Virus record (IMG/VR): IMGVR_UViG_3300038701_001483
Location: 1-27,566 of that record
From: a virus
Reading direction: 5' to 3' (one strand)
Length of the DNA: 27,566 nucleotides
The position numbers were made by a program, and so were the translations under genes. Shown here piece after piece: positions 20,709 to 27,566 of this stretch (the stretch's first letter is position 1; every line of letters begins with the position of its first letter). The notes below the pieces were generated by a model. The model searched no databases, had not been told where the DNA came from, and worked only from the letters and a program-made list of their open reading frames with translations.

Positions 20709-21223
20709 GTGACCAGACCTTCTTCATCACGCGCGACGTGCTACACGGGGTGTTCGACGGCAATATGCGGGCGGTCAAGCAGTTCGAGACCATTCAGGAT
20801 CGCGTTGCCGATACCAGCGAGGCGGTGACTGCAAATGTGGCGGCGACCGGACGGCTTGAGAACGCGGCCTTTGTCACGCTGTCGGCTAATGCGGAACTGC
20901 CGAACGAGCGCGTCCTCGCCTTGGGGCCGGGATTGGAGATCGACACCAGCGAGGACGGCATCGTGAAGCTGTCCGCAGCCGTGGCGGCGACGGGCGGGCA
21001 CCAGGTGCAGCTTTCGACCGCAGGGCCGACCGTGCTGGCGCTTCCGACTGTCGGAACACTGGCGACCCGCGCGCAGGCAGAGACGCTGGAGAACAAGACC
21101 CTCGACGCGCCGAATCTGTCCGGGCTCGGTGATTATGCCGACGACGCAGCGGCAGCGACGGGCGGAGTGCCGATCGGCGGGGTTTATCGCGACGGCTCCG
21201 ATTTGCGCGTAAGGATCGCGTAA
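20705..21223 (+). CDS. Virion protein in the tail-needle position
   Basis: 172 residues. The N-terminal part is helical (MSDQTFFITRDVLHGVFDGN, then QFETIQDRVADTSEAVTANV). The C-terminal half is beta-rich and resembles tail-fibre segments (ERVLALGPGLEIDTSEDGIVK, TRAQAETLENKTLDAPNLSG). In P22 the gene after gp10 encodes the tail needle gp26, a trimeric coiled coil that plugs the head. Position and a helical-then-beta layout suit a shorter needle or plug, but there is no clear sequence match. The start overlaps the gp10-like stop. TAA is followed at once by copy 3 of the repeated element. Confidence 0.6.
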   Translation: MSDQTFFITRDVLHGVFDGNMRAVKQFETIQDRVADTSEAVTANVAATGRLENAAFVTLSANAELPNERVLALGPGLEIDTSEDGIVKLSAAVAATGGHQVQLSTAGPTVLALPTVGTLATRAQAETLENKTLDAPNLSGLGDYADDAAAATGGVPIGGVYRDGSDLRVRIA

Positions 21224-21237
21224 AAAGGCGAAATAGC
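21223..21237 (+). repeat. AAAAGGCGAAATAGC element, copy 3
   Basis: The element begins at the last base of the preceding TAA stop and reads AAAAAGGCGAAATAGCC with flanks. It lies 57 bases before the first ejection-protein gene. The gap 21238-21294 holds no other obvious signal. Confidence 0.8.
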
Positions 21238-21294
21238 CGCGCGCTGCAAGGGGTGCGAAAACCTGTCCTGCGATCGCAGCAACATGGGCAGGAC

Positions 21295-21921
21295 ATGGGC
21301 CTTCTATCAGCAATCGGAAGCGTAGTCGGTGGGCTTTTCGGGGGTGGTTCCTCGAAGAAGGCAAGCCGCGAGGCTGCGCGCCTGCAGTATGAAGCCGAGC
21401 TCAAGGGCATCGAGGAAAACGCGCGCCAGTTCGACCTGACCCGCGCTGACTTCGCCAGCGAGCAGCAGCTTGGCGAGGATGCGATTGGCGGCTTTCGCGG
21501 GCTTATCGGTCTCGACGGCAACGATGCGCAGGCAGAGGCTATCTCCGCCTTGCGCGAAAGTCCGCTCTATCAGTCCCTGATGCGCAACGGCATGGAGGCA
21601 ACGGGCGCGGCATTGAGCGCGACTGGCGGCCTGCGCGGCGGGAATGGACAGCGCGCGTTTTTCGATGTCGGGGAGGACGTGCTTTCGGACGTGATCCGCC
21701 AGCAGATCAGCGATTACAGCGGGGCCATCGGGATCGGAATGGGATCCGATCAGGCGCTTGGCAATTTCGGCGCGCAGTCGGTTCGGGATCAGAACGCGCA
21801 GCGCAATCTCGGGGCCGGGGCGTTTGCGCAGGACGCGCTCATTCGCGGCGGGGTGAACGCGCAGAACTATCAGAACTTGGGGACCGCGTTCGGCGAACTC
21901 CTCGGAAAGATCAAGTTCTGA
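21295..21921 (+). CDS. Probable DNA ejection protein, P22 gp7-like
   Basis: 208 residues. The N-terminus is Gly-rich and hydrophobic (MGLLSAIGSVVGGLFGGGSS), then comes a charged helix (AARLQYEAELKGIEENARQF). The rest is Gly/Ala/Gln-rich and helical (GIGMGSDQALGNFGAQ). This is typical of the first of the three P22-type ejection proteins, which leave the virion and help build the trans-envelope channel. ATG 21295 has AGGA almost adjacent. GTG 21253 is an in-frame alternative. Followed at a TGATG junction by the second ejection-type gene. Confidence 0.72.
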   Translation: MGLLSAIGSVVGGLFGGGSSKKASREAARLQYEAELKGIEENARQFDLTRADFASEQQLGEDAIGGFRGLIGLDGNDAQAEAISALRESPLYQSLMRNGMEATGAALSATGGLRGGNGQRAFFDVGEDVLSDVIRQQISDYSGAIGIGMGSDQALGNFGAQSVRDQNAQRNLGAGAFAQDALIRGGVNAQNYQNLGTAFGELLGKIKF

Positions 21922-22880
21922 TGCAGCTTGATTACGCCAACATCATTCGCGCGGGGCAAGGCCTTGTCCCCGACCTGCGCCAGCAGATGATCGAGGACGC
22001 CTTCCTGCAGCAGCAGCAGGCCGAGACCGAACTGCGCCAGAACGCCGCTGCGCAGCAGCAGCAGATGGCGGAAGTGCAAGCCCGCCAGCAGGCCGAGTTC
22101 GAGGACGCGCGCGACCGGGCGTTCCTGTCGGGCAATCCGCGCCAGATTCTCGCGCTGCGCGATCGGTTCCCCGAAATGTCGAAAGGCATGAAGGACACGT
22201 TCGACAGGCTTGAGGAAGACGAGCGGCGCGACGTCCTGACCGGGCTCGGGACGGTCTACGCCCGCGCGCAGGCCGGTGACGAGGAGGGAGCTGCGGCCTA
22301 TATGCGCGAACGGGTGCAGGCCGACCGCGAGGCTGGCATGGCCGACCCGCAGGACGAAGCGATCCTTGCTGCGCTGGAAAGCGACAACCCCGCCGAGCGC
22401 AAAGCGGCAACGGGCATGATCGCGTTCGTGCTGGCCAGCCTGCAGCCCGACAAGTTCGCCGAGACCTATGGCAAAGTCGCGCCCGACGACAAGACTACGG
22501 CCCTGCAGTCCAAGGTCGATTATCTCCGGTCGATTGGCCGCGACGACCTGGCCGAGCAGGTGCTTGCCAATGAAGGCGCGCCCGATCTCGTCACGGTCGA
22601 TGCGGGCGGCGATGTTTATCGCAAGAGCGATTTCGCCACGGGCGGTCGCTCCAACACCAGCCAGAGGGGAGGTGATCCTAACGGTTCGCGGGCGGGGCCG
22701 ACCAGCCTCATGCCGTTTGAACGATACATGGAGATCGCCCGCCAGAACGGCGCTGACGAGGCCGACGCGGTGATCCGCGCAACCGGGTCGACCGTGCGCG
22801 TGAGCACGCCCGAACAGGCGCAAATGCTGCCCCCCGGCACGCGCTACATCACGCCGCAGGGCGAGGAGTATGTGCGATGA
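21921..22880 (+). CDS. Probable DNA ejection/internal virion protein (319 aa)
   Basis: 319 residues. A Gln-rich helical N-terminus (about 25-65, QQQQAETELRQNAAAQQQQ then MAEVQARQQAEFEDARDRAF) is followed by mostly helical, charged sequence, and the C-terminal region ends PPGTRYITPQGEEYVR. It takes the place of the second P22 ejection protein (gp20). The Q/A-rich helices are in keeping with proteins that unfold for passage through the portal. Coupled to both neighbours (TGATG upstream, ATGA downstream). Family assignment is positional. Confidence 0.65.
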   Translation: MQLDYANIIRAGQGLVPDLRQQMIEDAFLQQQQAETELRQNAAAQQQQMAEVQARQQAEFEDARDRAFLSGNPRQILALRDRFPEMSKGMKDTFDRLEEDERRDVLTGLGTVYARAQAGDEEGAAAYMRERVQADREAGMADPQDEAILAALESDNPAERKAATGMIAFVLASLQPDKFAETYGKVAPDDKTTALQSKVDYLRSIGRDDLAEQVLANEGAPDLVTVDAGGDVYRKSDFATGGRSNTSQRGGDPNGSRAGPTSLMPFERYMEIARQNGADEADAVIRATGSTVRVSTPEQAQMLPPGTRYITPQGEEYVR

Positions 22881-25801
22881 GCCAGCAATGGCCCGGTCAG
22901 AAAGTTACAGCACCTGCGCAGCCGACGCGCCCCGCGCCCGCGCCGCAAAGCGGCCCGCCGCGCCCGGTGCTGTCGCTGCCCGATCCCGAACAAGGCCAGC
23001 GCCTTGCGCTTGAGGCCGAGCGGGTCAGGCTTGCTCAAGAGGCAGAAGCGCGGGCTGCGCGAAAAGAGCAGCGCGACCTTGAGGAAACCGAACGCAAGAA
23101 CCTGGGGCGTCAGGAAGCGTATCAGCGCGCCGGGCAGACGGTTCTGCGCTCCACCACCCGCGCGCTCGATTACCTTGACCGCATGTCCCAAGGCGAGGGG
23201 ACCATGCCTGCGGTTGCGCGCCTTGCGCAGTCCAAGGTGCCGGGGACCGACGAATACAATTTCACGCGCCAGATCGAGGACTTGAAGCGCAATATCGGCT
23301 TGGACCGCCTGCAGGATATGCGCGACAACTCCCCCACCGGCGGCGCGCTTGGTCAGGTGCCCGTTCAGCAGCAGGCGATGCTTGAGGATACGCTCGGCTC
23401 GTTCGACATCACGCAGTCGGGCGAAATCCTGCGCGAGAACCTCAGCCAACTGAACAACATCTATCTCGACATCATGTTCGGCTCCCCTGCCGAGCGTCAG
23501 GCTGCGGTCGAGGCGGGGCGCTTGACGCCCGAGGAAGCCGCCGAGGTCGAACAGTATTACCGCGACACGCAGTTCAATATGTTCGGCCGCAAAGAGGACG
23601 ACGACCCCGAAGGCGCGCTTCCCGGAGGCGACATCGCCAGCCCGGGCGATCCGACCATCACCGACGAGGACATTGCCGTCACGCAGCGGGTGCAGTCGGC
23701 ATGGGACCGTGGCGCTTCGCTTGACGAAATCGACGCGCTGCTGCGCGAGGCGGGCAAGCAGCCCCTTTCGGCAATGGAGGGAATCGACGACCTGTTGCGC
23801 AGGCGCGAGGAGGGCGCACCGGTTCAGTGGACGCCCAGCCCGAGCGGCGACACCGGCGCGCTTGGCGATGCCGCCAATGCGGTGCGCGGCGCGATCGGTG
23901 ACAGCGGCGCGGCCTATGCGGTGGGCGCTGCCAATGCGCTCACGGCGGGCACGCTCGATGAACTAGCGGGCGGAAACAGCCAGAACGCGCAGGCGGTGAA
24001 GGACAGGCTGCGCGAGACCAATCCGGTTGCATCCTTCGCCGGCGAGGTGACAGGAGGCGCGCTGGCAATGGTTCCCGCGGCCCGCGCGGCGCAGGCGCTT
24101 GGGCGCGGAGCTCTCGCGGGCGAGGTCGGCTATGGCGCGGCCTACGGTGCGGGGGAGGGCAACGAGAACCGCGCTGCTGGCGCGCTCGGCGGCGCTGCGG
24201 GCGCTTATGTGGGCAACAAGATCGGCGGCGCGATCGTGGAGCGGTTCCGGCGCGGCGGCGCAGGCAATGCTGCGGACGCGGCCACGGAAAATCTCACCCC
24301 GGCGCAGAAAATGGAGCGCGCCCAGCGCTACGGCATTGATCTGTCGATCGGTGACACGCGCGGGCGCGGTGCCAAGGCAATCGAGCGCGGGCTGGACAGC
24401 CAGCTTGGATCTGCGGGCGTGATGGAGCAGGCGCGCAACCGGACGCGCGACCAGGTCACCGGCGCGCTTGATGACGTCGCTTCGACTTTCGGAGGTGCTG
24501 GCTCGGACGAGGTGACCGGCGAGGCGCTGCAGCGCGGCGCTCGGCGCTGGATTGAGCGCGCCAAGGGTCAAAAGGGCAACTCGCTGGATCGCGGCGTAGT
24601 CGGCAAGGCTTACGACGCCATCCCGATCGGCAAAGACACACCTGCCAGCGTGAACAACACTGTCTCGGCGCTGGAAGAGATCAACGCGCAGTTCTCAAGC
24701 AATCCGAAGCTTGCCGCGCTAATGCAGGACACGAAAGCGCAGCGGATGCTTGACGCGCTCGGCGATGCGGGCGGCGGACTGTCCTGGTCGGACCTCAAGG
24801 CTCTGCGCAGCGCAATCGGCGAAGACATGGGGCCGATGCGCATTGCCGCGCAGGACAGCCGCCAAAGCACGCTCAGTCGGCTTTACGGCGCTCTGAGCGA
24901 GGACATGCGCGAAACGGCCCGCCTGCGCGGTGACAAGGCCCTGCGCGCGTTCGAGCGGGCGAACACACTCAACCGGAATGTCGAGGAGCGCATTTCAGGC
25001 GCTCTGGAAACCATCCTTGGGCGCGACGGGATGCAGTCACCGGAGCGCGCGGCGAGCAAGCTGCGCAACATGATCACGAGCGGCAAGGCTGGATCGGACA
25101 TCAAAACGCTGGCCGAAATCCGCAAGTCCATGCCCGCAGCGCAATGGAGCGAAGTGGCGTCGGGCCTGATCCGGCTTGCGGGGCAGCCCGCCAAGAGCGA
25201 AGGCCGCGAGTTCGTGCCCGCCGTGTTCGCGCGCACGTTCAAGGACATGACGCCCGCGGCGAAGAACCTTCTGTTCGGCAAGGCCGACAATCCGCTTCGC
25301 AAGAATCTCGACGAGTTCGTCAAGGTGATGGACGACATCGCGGCGTCGGATGGCACGCGCAACACGTCGAACACAGCACTGGCCCAAGGTATGACGCTTT
25401 CGGGCCTTGGTGGGGGCGCGACGGGTTTTGTCGTCGGTGGGCCTGTGGGGCTTATCGCTGGCCCTGCGGCAACCCAGCTCGGCGCAAACGTGATGGCGCG
25501 CATCTGGACCAACCCGGGCTTCGTGCGGTGGGCGACGGGGTTCGCCCGGATGCAGCGCGGCGCACAGAAGGCGGGCGCGCAACCGTCGCAGGCGAACATT
25601 GAAAAGCAGATCGGCTTGCTCGACAAGGTGGCGAAGGGGCAAGGGCCGGTCAGCGCCGACATCATCCTGTTCCGCGACTATCTGCGCAACGCGACCGCCC
25701 AATCCCCCGAACGCCTCGCCGCAGAGCCTACGGGAGAAGCCCTCCCGTCAGCAGATACGCGACGGTCGGAAGATACCACCACAGCACAGGTGCCGCGATG
25801 A
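22877..25801 (+). CDS. Large DNA ejection/internal virion protein (974 aa)
   Basis: 974 residues. The Pro-rich N-terminus (residues 10-40) leads into a charged coiled coil (about 44-80, LEAERVRLAQEAEARAARKE). A long Ala/Gly-rich segment (about 334-460) has hydrophobic helices such as SFAGEVTGGALAMVPAARAA and GALGGAAGAYVGNKIGGAIV. A second hydrophobic Gly-rich segment lies near 834-876 (MTLSGLGGGATGFVVGGPVG). No lytic transglycosylase motif is visible. Size, composition and position match the largest P22-type ejection protein (gp16-like), which inserts in the inner membrane. It could alternatively carry a hidden enzymatic domain in the middle. Confidence 0.72.
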   Translation: MSQQWPGQKVTAPAQPTRPAPAPQSGPPRPVLSLPDPEQGQRLALEAERVRLAQEAEARAARKEQRDLEETERKNLGRQEAYQRAGQTVLRSTTRALDYLDRMSQGEGTMPAVARLAQSKVPGTDEYNFTRQIEDLKRNIGLDRLQDMRDNSPTGGALGQVPVQQQAMLEDTLGSFDITQSGEILRENLSQLNNIYLDIMFGSPAERQAAVEAGRLTPEEAAEVEQYYRDTQFNMFGRKEDDDPEGALPGGDIASPGDPTITDEDIAVTQRVQSAWDRGASLDEIDALLREAGKQPLSAMEGIDDLLRRREEGAPVQWTPSPSGDTGALGDAANAVRGAIGDSGAAYAVGAANALTAGTLDELAGGNSQNAQAVKDRLRETNPVASFAGEVTGGALAMVPAARAAQALGRGALAGEVGYGAAYGAGEGNENRAAGALGGAAGAYVGNKIGGAIVERFRRGGAGNAADAATENLTPAQKMERAQRYGIDLSIGDTRGRGAKAIERGLDSQLGSAGVMEQARNRTRDQVTGALDDVASTFGGAGSDEVTGEALQRGARRWIERAKGQKGNSLDRGVVGKAYDAIPIGKDTPASVNNTVSALEEINAQFSSNPKLAALMQDTKAQRMLDALGDAGGGLSWSDLKALRSAIGEDMGPMRIAAQDSRQSTLSRLYGALSEDMRETARLRGDKALRAFERANTLNRNVEERISGALETILGRDGMQSPERAASKLRNMITSGKAGSDIKTLAEIRKSMPAAQWSEVASGLIRLAGQPAKSEGREFVPAVFARTFKDMTPAAKNLLFGKADNPLRKNLDEFVKVMDDIAASDGTRNTSNTALAQGMTLSGLGGGATGFVVGGPVGLIAGPAATQLGANVMARIWTNPGFVRWATGFARMQRGAQKAGAQPSQANIEKQIGLLDKVAKGQGPVSADIILFRDYLRNATAQSPERLAAEPTGEALPSADTRRSEDTTTAQVPR

Positions 25802-25845
25802 TCCAGCGCGTTGCCTTTGACCTCATGCCGGGAGCTTACTCATGA
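25798..25845 (+). CDS. Possible 15-codon micro-ORF coupling two genes
   Basis: MIQRVAFDLMPGAYS is joined by ATGA overlaps to the ejection-protein stop (25798-25801) and to the tailspike-head gene start (25842-25845). It exactly bridges the 40-base gap between them. CCGGGAG near its end also serves as ribosome-binding site for ATG 25842. It may carry ribosomes across rather than encode a functional peptide. Confidence 0.35.
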   Translation: MIQRVAFDLMPGAYS

Positions 25846-26444
25846 GCCAGCGCGTCGGCAATCCCTTTGCGCCGTTCCTCGATCGCAACGGCCTCCCGCT
25901 CACGGGTGAGCTGTTCCTCGGCATCGAGGGCCAAGACCCGGAGGCAAGCGGGCAGGCGGTCGATGCCTTCTTCGATTCCGCGCTATCGGTTGCCGCTCCG
26001 CAGCCGATCAAAGTGGTCGGCGGCTTTCCCCGCAATGCCGGAAACCCCGCGCTCGTCTATGTCGCGGAGAACACGTTTTCGATGCGCACGCGCGACGAGG
26101 ACGGCGGCGAGGTTTTCTATGCCGCCAACGCCGCGGTTGACAGCGACCAGTTCCAACCCCTCGACAGCGACCTGACGGCCATTGCCGCGCTTTCGACGAC
26201 GACGTTCGGGCGATCCTTGCTCACCCTTGCCAATGCAGCGGCAGGGCGCACGGCGCTCGGCATCGTGGACAGCCTACCCCTGACCGGCGGCACGATGACC
26301 GGATCCATCCTTCGCAGCAGTGCGGGCGCGCATCCCTACATGGCGGACAGCGACTATACGACCGCCCGCATTTTCGTGACCGATAACGGCGCGACCGATC
26401 CCCGCACGCAGGCGGGCGACATCTGGCTTGAGAAAGAGCCATGA
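25842..26444 (+). CDS. Stand-alone tailspike head-binding protein
   Basis: 200 residues. The N-terminal about 95 residues match the P22 tailspike head-binding domain: NPFAPFLDRNGLPLTGELFL, GIEGQDPEASGQAVDAFFDS, then PQPIKVVGGFPRNAGNPALVYV. A short linker with repeat-like text follows (FQPLDSDLTAIAALSTTTFG, SLPLTGGTMTGSILRSS), and the protein ends at GDIWLEKEP. The receptor-cleaving beta-helix of P22 gp9 is absent. This protein would bind the gp10-like hub and present an attachment platform. GGGAG lies upstream of ATG 25842. Its stop overlaps the next gene by ATGA. Confidence 0.85.
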   Translation: MSQRVGNPFAPFLDRNGLPLTGELFLGIEGQDPEASGQAVDAFFDSALSVAAPQPIKVVGGFPRNAGNPALVYVAENTFSMRTRDEDGGEVFYAANAAVDSDQFQPLDSDLTAIAALSTTTFGRSLLTLANAAAGRTALGIVDSLPLTGGTMTGSILRSSAGAHPYMADSDYTTARIFVTDNGATDPRTQAGDIWLEKEP

Positions 26445-26917
26445 TCGGCGTTCAGGACGCCTCCGGCAAGGCTGGCATTGCGCGGGTCGGAGTGCAGGAC
26501 GCATCCGGCACGGCAGACATCGCGCGCGTGTCGGTTCTGCTCCCCGGCGGAGGGGATTACGTCGTGTTCGACAGCGCCGCATCGGGCGGATCGCTTTCGG
26601 TCTCGGTCAACCCGCCCGCCGCGCGCGGTGCGGAAGGCAGCGCGGCCGACATTATCGTCAGCACGAACATTGTGAGCGTCACCGCGACAGGCGGGGCCGA
26701 GCCCTATTCGTATGCGTGGACGCAGACTGCCGGGACGCCTGCGGACTGGTCGATCGAGACGCCCCTTGCGCGCACAACGCGCTTTACGTGCGTCGGCGGC
26801 GTCCCCGCAGGTTCGACGCTGACCGCAACATTCCGATGCACAATCACCGATGCGCGCGGCCGCGCTGGCACAGTTGATGTGGAAGCCTTTGCCACGAATT
26901 ACGGGAGCATTTTCTGA
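26441..26917 (+). CDS. Probable Ig/PKD-like tail protein (158 aa)
   Basis: 158 residues. It opens with an imperfect duplicated unit (VQDASGKAGIARVG / VQDASGTADIARVS). A beta-rich domain follows at about 50-158 with VTATGGAEPYSYAWTQTAG, TTRFTCVGG and LTATFRCTITDARGRAGTV, the layout of a PKD/Ig-like fold as found in phage tail and adhesion proteins. Coupled to the head-binding protein (ATGA) and the next tail gene (TGATG), so probably part of the same adsorption assembly. It could be a chaperone or a spike decoration. Confidence 0.68.
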   Translation: MIGVQDASGKAGIARVGVQDASGTADIARVSVLLPGGGDYVVFDSAASGGSLSVSVNPPAARGAEGSAADIIVSTNIVSVTATGGAEPYSYAWTQTAGTPADWSIETPLARTTRFTCVGGVPAGSTLTATFRCTITDARGRAGTVDVEAFATNYGSIF

Positions 26918-27566
26918 TGTCGCTTTATATCGCCCGCAACGTAGTCGATCAGAACCAGGTGCCGGTGGTCGGTGCCGAGGTTTATATCCGCGCGGGCGGC
27001 GTCAATGCCAGCCTTGAGGACGCCAGCGGCGGCACAATTACGCAGCCGGTCGTGACGGTCGCGAACGGGTTTTTCGAGGTGTATTCGACCAGCGCCGGCA
27101 CGCATGTCCTAGAGTTCTATTGGGGCGGCAAGCTGCGCTATATCGAGACGGTTTCCGAGATCGATCGCCTGCAGGCGATCGCAGACGCGGCAGAGGCAAG
27201 CGCGCAGGCCGCTGCGGCGTTTTCCGGCCCGCTCTATGCGAACATTGCGGACGGCCTTGCAGGGACCAGCGACGGTGACGAGTTCCTGGTCGATAACGGC
27301 GACGGAACCGGCACGATCTACCTCAACGACGCCGGGACCGAGAGCGAGGTCCGCACGATCATCCTCAATCCGTCAAACAGCGGAGCGGCTGCGCTGATCG
27401 GCGCAAGTGGCGGCGTCACGGTCCAAGCCGCGCTGAACGCCCGCCCGACGTCCGCAACGCTTGCAGGCACCGGCGGCGCTGCCTTGGTCGGGACGAGCGC
27501 AAGCAGCACGGTTCAGGCGGAACTGGACACGGTGGTCGGCAAGCTGGTCGAGCCGGATGCGACCGA
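26917..27566 (+). CDS. Tail fibre/spike protein (3' end outside window)
   Basis: 216 codons are visible before the right edge. It starts MSLYIARNVVDQNQVPVVGA. An N-terminal beta domain (about 1-85: AEVYIRAGGVNASLEDASGG, FEVYSTSAGTHVLEFYWGGK) is followed by an Ala-rich helix (LQAIADAAEASAQAAAAFSG) and then a repeat-rich fibre region (YANIADGLAGTSDGDEFLVD, LIGASGGVTVQAALNARP). This order of adaptor, collar helix and shaft start is common in tail fibres and spikes. The receptor-binding part would lie beyond the window. The start overlaps the preceding stop as TGATG. Confidence 0.8.
   Translation, partial: MSLYIARNVVDQNQVPVVGAEVYIRAGGVNASLEDASGGTITQPVVTVANGFFEVYSTSAGTHVLEFYWGGKLRYIETVSEIDRLQAIADAAEASAQAAAAFSGPLYANIADGLAGTSDGDEFLVDNGDGTGTIYLNDAGTESEVRTIILNPSNSGAAALIGASGGVTVQAALNARPTSATLAGTGGAALVGTSASSTVQAELDTVVGKLVEPDAT

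Noticed and set aside
1-27566. tRNA genes, integrase, attachment sites, insertion sequences, lysis genes
   Set aside because: I looked for these on both strands and saw no convincing candidate. They may lie outside the window.

Overview
The window is a GC-rich, gene-dense stretch of a tailed phage or prophage. It holds a P22-like (podovirus) head and tail-machine gene order, a lambda-type immunity region and a recombination/replication block. Codon use (strong G/C preference at third positions) and protein flavour suggest an alphaproteobacterial host, perhaps a sphingomonad. That host call is an inference, because no host gene, tRNA, integrase or attachment site is visible. A CI-type repressor argues for a temperate phage.

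Layout. (1) 1-2941, minus strand: a leftward early operon of seven tightly coupled genes. It runs from a small unknown protein, a DnaJ-like zinc-finger protein and a pentapeptide-repeat protein (encoded over a 15-bp tandem repeat), through two small unknowns, to a YqaJ/lambda-exonuclease-type recombinase and a probable DNA-binding partner that leaves the window at its left edge. (2) 2942-3422: the immunity switch, with a leftward XRE repressor, a divergent Cro-like gene, four copies of a 15-bp operator-like motif and a TTGACA-17-CATAAC promoter. (3) 3423-10471, plus strand: the early right operon. It encodes small unknowns, a Cys-rich Gp88-like protein, SSB, a RusA-like resolvase, a DPPY-type DNA methyltransferase, a C5-cytosine methyltransferase overlapped for 1.3 kb by a second long gene in another frame, and a primase-helicase. 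(4) 10472-10716: a cluster of nine TGCGAAAG iteron-like repeats followed by C tracts, a candidate replication origin. (5) 10717-12220: small genes, including a probable small terminase. (6) 12207-27566: large terminase, an RNA polymerase alpha-CTD-like protein, portal, scaffold, coat, a strong terminator, small head proteins, gp4-like and gp10-like tail-machine proteins, a protein in the tail-needle position, three probable ejection proteins, a stand-alone tailspike head-binding protein and two further tail/adhesin proteins, the last cut by the right edge.

How it fits together: the repressor probably shuts both early promoters through the shared operators. Once released, the left operon supplies recombination and the right operon supplies replication and DNA modification. 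The late genes then build and fill a short-tailed virion. Almost every gene junction is an ATGA or TGATG overlap, so translation is heavily coupled.

Most notable: the dual-coding methyltransferase locus whose two frames start at overlapping GTG codons under one ribosome-binding site; the iteron cluster; a 15-bp element repeated at three structural-gene junctions; and the alpha-CTD-like protein inside the packaging module.
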